From: Siderastrea siderea
Lineage: Eukaryota > Cnidaria > Anthozoa > Scleractinia > Rhizangiidae
Assembly: GCA_964030785.1 (NCBI GenBank)
Contig: OZ034975.1
Coordinates: 20,738,142-20,802,141, forward strand
Direction: 5' to 3'
DNA: 64,000 bases
In this document: in pieces, positions 58,131-64,000 of the stretch
How positions within the stretch are numbered: the stretch's first letter is position 1
Layout of the letters: each line of letters starts with the position of its first letter
Program-made: the position numbers and the translations under genes
Notes under the pieces: generated by a model
Databases searched by the model: none
The model's input: only the letters and a program-made list of their open reading frames with translations
Told to the model about the DNA's origin: nothing

Positions 58131-59035
58131 GTATATTGTTAACTAGCTGTGTATAGTGTACAGGTGCTTGCTGTTGTCATGACGTAAACAGATAAATACC
58201 GGACATTCTCCCCGTGAAGAAAATTTTAAAAACAATATTAAACATGACCTTTGTTGATATAGAGTTCGTAGTATAGTGTTGCCAATAAACGTAATTTGTA
58301 TCTCTTCCACGTGATTCGGATTATATTTAGTAGCGCGCAGCCAACAGACATAGCTTGTTTTGCTAGCTTTGAATTTTCAAGACAATTTTCTCTTTTGATT
58401 ATAGTGTCCATTTTCTCGATTTCGAAAAAGAGGTCACTGGATTCCCGTGAATATCTGAGTTTCGCTGCCTTCAGTATGAAAATGGACCTGCATCGTTGTT
58501 ATAAAAATAGATTGCAATTGGCCTGCACTCGTGTCGATAGGATCCAAATGGAGCCCTTGCCTGAAGGCTGAAGCATTTGTCGTGATTGCCTAGGGGCCGT
58601 ACTTCACGATATCACGGTTTAAGGGCGATTTATTTCTCCAGGTAAAGCCACAGGGTTTTCTCGTGTCTCGCTAGAAGTCGTACAGAGGTCACTGATTACA
58701 AACAAACGAAGTTCTCAAGTTGCTATTGATTTTATCAGTTAACCAATCTGTCAAATACCGGACATTCTCCTCCTAAATAATATGATATGTTTACATACAT
58801 TTAATTGCAAATTGTCCATAACAGGTAACCACGAACAACTAATAAGTGTTTTTTTAAAGAAACCATTTTTCCTTAGGAAAAGAGGAGGGGGGGGGGGGGG
58901 TGAGAGACTATCCGCCGCCTGTTAATTCTTCAGAATGTCTTGTTCTAAATTGTAAGACGAGGAAAATGAGAGAAAGACGAGTAAGTAGATAGAAGTTAAC
59001 AAAAAAGTAGATCGAGAACTTAGTCAAGCTCGAGT
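58131..59035 (+). other. Start of CBS intron 8
   Basis: Two copies of AATACCGGACATTCTCC (58195 and 58755) in the same direction flank 540 bp; a G-run lies at 58886-58900. No exon is seen. Confidence 0.45.
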
Positions 59036-59039
59036 CATT

Positions 59040-59815
59040 ATGTTAGCTCAAGTTAGCAATTTATGTGAAGCACATAGTATTGCGTCCGGAGGAATTGAGA
59101 AAAATAAACAGGTGGAGCGTGCACGAAAAGCATCTGTCGAAGAAGAAGATAAAAGGGAGAGTGAGCAAGTTCAAATTGAAGAAAGAAGAATCGGTCATGT
59201 TAGTGAAGCCGTGGGGAATTCAGGGCACTTACAAATGTCGAATACACCGAGGCATACAGGTTGGGGTGGTCAACACGCCGGTGATTCATTTGCCGTCTCT
59301 AGAAATGTGCTCATCGGATAAAGGACTGGGCTACTCTGAGGCAGCGTGTGAGACAGCCAAATACGTAGTCATGGAGAAAGTATGGAGGAAGTCGAAGACA
59401 ATTACAGGGTCACCTAGAAGAGTTAAAGAAGACAAAGGCGGTTTGCGAAGATGATGGTAAGGCTCTAGAGAAGTTTGCTGACGTATTAGAAAGAGCTGTG
59501 GTCACCCTGAAAGAGAACAATCGTCAATCAGACTTAGACGACGGAACCTTGTACACTATCATACTCGAGAAATACCGAAGAAGTTGCTGGCTCAGTACTA
59601 TGGGAGGATAAAGGAAAATAAAGAGCACGAGTCACTGGAGAAACTAAAAGATTGGGTGGCGGAAAAAGTGGAATATCAGGTACAAGCTGCCGAGACTAAA
59701 AATGGAATCGGTTCCGACGCAAAGACAAGAGAGGAAGTAGTGCCTTGGAAACGAAGCGAAAACAACGCTAAATCCTTCGTACCAAGTCGGTGCGATGCGT
59801 AAGCGAAGATTCAGA
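59040..59815 (+). pseudogene. BEL/Pao retrotransposon gag region, degraded
   Basis: Across shifting frames: ACETAKYVVMEKVWRK, then LEKFADVLERAVVTLKE and MLAQYYGRIKENKEHESLEK with LKDWVAEKVEYQVQAAE, the DUF1759-like gag region of BEL/Pao elements. A Cys-rich KCKLCGH follows near 59815, a zinc knuckle remnant. Several frameshifts separate the pieces. The element would make virus-like particles, but this copy is dead. Confidence 0.72.
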
Positions 59816-60099
59816 AGTGCAAACTTTGTGGACACAGTCTAAGAAGAAGACCAATTCTAAAGAATGAAAGATCGTCGGGTGTACGGATACCCACCACCTT
59901 CTCCTACATGAAGAAAGTTTCTTTACATCATCGAAAAACAAAGCACGTTGATTTAAAGAGCCCAAGTGTGGTGATAAACGAACCTACAGCAACTACCAAT
60001 CAGACCCACCTGTCCCAGGAAGGTATAACTTCCCAAGTCACGGAGGGAGATAGGGAGAGGGAGAACGAAAAACGGTGGTGGCGTTTCAGACTGTCCCGG

Positions 60100-60320
60100 T
60101 GTCCTTGAAAATGGAAACGCAAGAATCCTTGTCAACTGCTTTCTCGACGAAGGAAGTGATACAACGTACATCAATGAAGATCTAGCCGAAGAACTAGGTG
60201 TACAAGGTCAAAAGAAAGAAATCGTCGTTAACATCGCAAATGATCAACAAGTGAAGTTCATGACAATGTCTTTCGAAGTCGGGCTGGAGAGTATTGATGG
60301 CAAAGTGAATCGCTCCCTTA
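60100..60320 (+). pseudogene. BEL/Pao aspartic protease fragment
   Basis: ENGNARILVNCFLDEGSDTT then NEDLAEELGVQGQKKEIVVN, typical of the DUF1758 protease of BEL/Pao; the D-x-G motif is present in the form DEG. It ends near 60320, where the reading jumps directly into integrase, so reverse transcriptase and RNase H have been deleted. Confidence 0.72.
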
Positions 60321-61245
60321 CCCAGTATTCCATTGGAACCTACCATGAAGCCATTTACCAATTGTGCAGTAGATTTTGCTGGACCATACGTGACAGTGCA
60401 AGGCCGAGGCAAAGTTCGAGCCAAATGAAACCTGTTTTTTGTTTCTGAGTCTTCAAACAGACTGTTGTCACCTAGAAATGGCGTGGTCGTAAGACACAGA
60501 TGGGCTTCTAAACCCCTTAACTCGCATGGTGGCAAGAAGAGGATGGCCTCGTAACATGCTTAGCAACGATAGTACCAATTCCATTGGTGGTTACAAAGAA
60601 ATTCAGCAGTTACTGAAGCAAATCGATCAAGACAAGATTCAGATTATGACGTCTAACAAAGGAATTAATTGGCACTGGAACCCACCTGTAGCTCCTCATT
60701 TTGGTGGAGTGTTCAAACGAATGATCAGATCAACGAAACGTGCTGTAAACGCTATCCTGGAAAACGCAGATGTGAAAGATGAAGAGTTGCAGACAGTTTT
60801 TAGCGGTGTGGAGAGCTTAATGAATTCAAGACAGTTGACTTTATTAAGCAGTGATCCAAATGACGAACCTGTATTGACGCCCAATCATTTCCTAAACGGA
60901 CACCTGGGAGGAGAATTGGCCCAGAAAGCGTGGACACGACATCATTCCACGAAAGCGGTGGAGAAAAATTCAAGAATTGATTCGTCACGTTTGGAAACGC
61001 TGGATGTGGGAGTACATTACTAGCATTGGTGCACGAACGAAGTGGCCAGAAAGAGAGAGAAACGTAAGCGAAGGAGATGTGGTGTTGATCATCGACGCAA
61101 ACGCACCAAGGAGGCAATCGAGATTGGACACATTGTAGCAACCTACCCTGGAAATTATGGCTGTGTTAGTGAGTTGATGTGAAGACAGAGGACGAAACAT
61201 ACGGAGACCAATTTCGCAGATTTCTCCGCTTTGAGTTTCCAAGCT
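60321..61245 (+). pseudogene. BEL/Pao integrase fragment
   Basis: PFTNCAVDFAGPY with the first catalytic Asp, then in the frame 60526-61023 MVARRGWPRNMLSND with the second Asp, WHWNPPVAPHFGGVFKRMI, EELQTVFSGVESLMNSR and PVLTPNHFLNG. After a frameshift near 60930 it continues through the RRVQELI-type C-terminal region to about 61245. No flanking LTR pair was recognised. Confidence 0.78.
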
Positions 61246-61924
61246 AAAGAAGACATTGACATCGAAATTCCGAAAGGATGCGCCATGCTATTGAATGAAA
61301 ATGGAATCACCTTAGCATTTTTTTTCGTATTTTATTTATTTTTTTGAGTTACAAAAACCACTTACAATCACCTTAACATAAAAAATAGCAGAGAAAAGTG
61401 AGGGCACACAGGCGAAACTCATTCCACTTATTTCATAATAGCCTTGATGCTTCATGCAAACAAATTTTGCCCCTTGCCTTTTAAGCTGTGCATATGTTCC
61501 CTATTTTGTGCCTGGCTTCTAAAAGATTTGAAGTAAATGACTGTGGCTGATTACAGCAAATAAAACATACTTAAGTGCATGTACATTGTAAAAGAAAAAA
61601 ACTTCTGTAAATATGGCATAATTATTACTTAGTCATGAATAACACTAGTATATATTTCATTGCTCACATATTTTGTAGCAATGCTAGACTACATCCCTTA
61701 CATTAATGATCAGAAAAAATACGGTAAGATTAGGACTGCTAAGACTATACCTATCACATTCAATTTTTTGGGTGCTGAAATATGTGTAGATGTTTTCGTA
61801 GACCATAACATTAAAATCTCTTAGATAATAGTAGAGCTGCTCAAATGAGCTTGGCACATGTAGATTCACAACGTTCTGACGAACGCGTTACTAAGCGAAC
61901 GCGTTGGCAAGCGATGTTATGAAT
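61246..61924. other. Intronic or intergenic stretch
   Basis: AT-rich; a T-run at 61318-61345. No supported gene. Confidence 0.4.
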
Positions 61925-62180
61925 TCTTAGAGTGGTAGAATACTAGAGAACTATGAGTCCATTACTGGACGACGCTAGGACTCTATGACTCTACAAAACT
62001 ACGACTCTACAACACCGCGACTCTATGACTCTACGACGCTACAACTCTACCACTCTACGAATCTACAAAAAACGACTCTTCCACTCTACAGCTCTGCACA
62101 ACTCTACGTCTCTACGAAGCTACGACGCTATGGCTTGACCACACTACACGAATCTACGACTCTACGACACTACAATGTAC
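61925..62180. repeat. CTACGACTCTA array, first copy
   Basis: Imperfect units of CTACGACT, CTACAACT and CTACGACA run for about 250 bp. The inverse array lies at 63715-63962. Confidence 0.85.
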
Positions 62181-62391
62181 TTATTCTATTACGTTCTAAG
62201 GGAAATGTACTTAAGTACGTCGGTACGTCCTAAGTGCGTTTTATATCCAGTTCCCTTAGTACATTGGTACGCCTTAAGGACGGTGCTTCCTTTTGTTACT
62301 GCGCATACGTTCTGTGCATCTCGGGATATTCGGGTTTCTTAAGGAATTTACCCACCAATACAACAATATTTTTCGTGGTTTAATACTCTGT

Positions 62392-62616
62392 GGAAAAAGC
62401 AGATCTTAGCAAGGGCTATCAGAATCCAAAGAGGAAATCTGGGGTAACCGAGCAATTTTTTAGAGATAATCGAGCTTAAATGTGGAAAGAAATTGCCATA
62501 CATTCTTTGTATTTCAACGCTTTTTTAGAATTGTGGTTGCTTAATTATCTCTGAAAACTGCGTGGTTACCCACATTTTTCTTTTTGGATACCAGTAACCC
62601 TTGCTAAGATCTGCTT
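62392..62616. mobile_element. MITE with AGCAGATCTTAGCAAGG termini
   Basis: Left end AGCAGATCTTAGCAAGGG then AATCCAAAGAGGAAA and GGGTAACC; the right end is the inverse (GGTTACCCACATTTTTC then TTGGATACC and CCCTTGCTAAGATCTGCT). About 225 bp, no coding content. Confidence 0.75.
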
Positions 62617-62639
62617 TTCCCCATAACATAGCCTTTGCA

Positions 62640-63714
62640 AAAATACTTCTGTATTAGGAGACACCCCCCTTAAGTCCGTTGTCCAACAACAACCCAAAAC
62701 GACCAATACCAGTCAAGGAGGTACTCCGCAAGCTGCTGTATTATACTCTCGTAACTTGTTTTGAAATGATGCATTACAATCTCGAACCAGAAGTCAATTG
62801 TTTTGTTTTCTATTTATTTATCCTAGCAACAACGTGGGTACATATTATTCTAAGTTTATGGGATGCTAGGACGTGCTAAGTTAACGTGATGAAAAATATT
62901 TGTAACATTCGCAGACACTAATCCAAAAGGTTCCAACGGATGTGTGGCCTTAAGCTTGTTGATCCAAGAATCACCACTATAAATTACAACATAGGTACAC
63001 AAACAGGTGAATCTCACTGAATTCAACACTGTTTAAGCTTAATATCATCAGTACACTTTGTAATTTTAATATAAAGTAAAAAAAAAAAACAGATATGTTA
63101 CTGTACTTACAATGTATTTGCATTTTTTAAAAGTGAATGTAATACTCTTATTAAATTTTAAGTTACTTCAACTGATTCGAGAATCTGTAAAGAACGCTAA
63201 CCTGGCCCATTAATGCGTCATTGAAGAAAGAAAACTCATCTGACGATATAGGTTCCAAAACAGTTGTTTCTCACTGAATTCGACACTGTTGTAGTTCTTT
63301 CACAATAATAATAAAAGATAACTACCAATTTGAATAAGACTCTGCATTGCTTCGACCTTTGCACACTCTTGGGACACAGTTTACTGTCACTTCGATGTAC
63401 AAGCTCATATTACAGGGGTAATAAGTTATGTATAACGCAGCGAGCTTTCACTTTTTAACGTTGTTTAAGTCTTAAACTGCGATAATCTTGTTACGTTCAT
63501 ACAGATAATCTTTACTTCAAACCTTTATTTTAAAAATTTAAGAATTCTGTCTGAAGCTTTTAAATTTTGAATTTTTCCTTAACTGACTTCCGACTCGTAA
63601 TTGTAACGCAACATGTCACACGAGTATGTACCTAGACACAGGAAGTGGTTTTGAGTCTCTCTGGATTGCTTTGTGGGTCGCTTTGACTGGTTCTGCCTCT
63701 GGTTTTCCTTAGTA
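62640..63714. other. Right-end stretch, nothing recognised
   Basis: AT-rich with an A-run at 63080-63090. No exon of CBS or other gene is visible. Confidence 0.4.
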
Positions 63715-63962
63715 TGTTAGTGTTGACTCGTAGGGTCGTGGTGTTGTGGAGTCGTAGTGTTGTAGAACCCTAGATTCTTAGTCTTGTACAGTCGCAGTGT
63801 TGTAGAATCGTAGTGTTCTAGAGTCGTAGTGTTGTACTTTTGTAGAGTCGTTGAGTCGTGGCATCGTTCGACATCGTGGTGTTGTAGTGTTGTAGAGTCG
63901 TAGCGTCGTGGTGTTGTGGATTCGTCGTCTTGCACAGTCGTAGTGTTGTAGAGTTGCAGAAT
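63715..63962. repeat. CTACGACTCTA array, inverted copy
   Basis: TCGTAGTGTTGTAGAGTCG-type units, the reverse complement of the array at 61925-62180. The two arrays face each other across 1.5 kb. Confidence 0.85.
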
Positions 63963-64000
63963 CAGGATGGAATTTCTTGTGAAAGAGGCAAGGATTAAGC

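Overview
The window reads as nuclear DNA of an animal, most likely an anthozoan cnidarian such as a reef coral. The evidence is an intron-rich cystathionine beta-synthase (CBS) gene with clean GT-AG exons, no operons or ribosome-binding sites, and a repeat load typical of cnidarians: tyrosine-recombinase (YR) retrotransposons, Penelope-like, BEL/Pao and LINE relics, and many TIR or fold-back MITEs. The species cannot be fixed from the sequence. Almost all open frames in the first 40 kb belong to repeats.

Layout. 1-12.5 kb is a dense composite of one repeat family: about 16 copies of a diverged unit, five tRNA-like modules on the minus strand, about a dozen G/C hairpin plus T-run modules, and a near-identical 1.2-kb block present twice 4,850 bp apart. 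13.5-14.9 kb holds a truncated DIRS-type retrotransposon (minus strand). 15.0-15.7 kb is a MITE with 3-bp TAA flanks. 16.4-20.9 kb is a structurally complete YR retrotransposon (element A) with split direct repeats A1-gag-RT/RNaseH-YR-B1-A2-B2. 22.5-27.7 kb is a second such element (element B, minus strand), whose inner 2.8 kb is inverted and which also carries two other transposon insertions. Elements A and B sit in the two arms of an older inverted repeat with a GIY-YIG (Penelope-like) fragment at its centre, so each arm supplies the empty site of the insertion in the other arm. 28.7-33.9 kb is a near-perfect palindrome with 2.4-kb arms and a 337-bp spacer. 34.4-36.0 kb is a 1.6-kb TIR element with a 9-bp target duplication. 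36-40.2 kb holds several small TIR or hairpin elements.

The one convincing host gene is CBS on the plus strand. Eight consecutive coding exons (40,932 to 58,130) join in frame to 254 codons, from the start codon through the heme-binding N-terminus and the PLP-binding core. The second half of the protein is not in the window, so the gene should run past the right edge. Its introns carry a 9-bp minisatellite of about 92 units, a tRNA-Leu-like module, several MITEs, a 240-bp-arm fold-back and a LINE fragment. Beyond exon 8 lie a deleted BEL/Pao retrotransposon and a pair of oppositely oriented CTACGACT-type arrays.

The main points for a second look are the internal inversion of element B, the in-frame UGA-CUA between gag and pol of element A, the reciprocal empty sites, the large palindrome, and the composite repeat of the first 12.5 kb.
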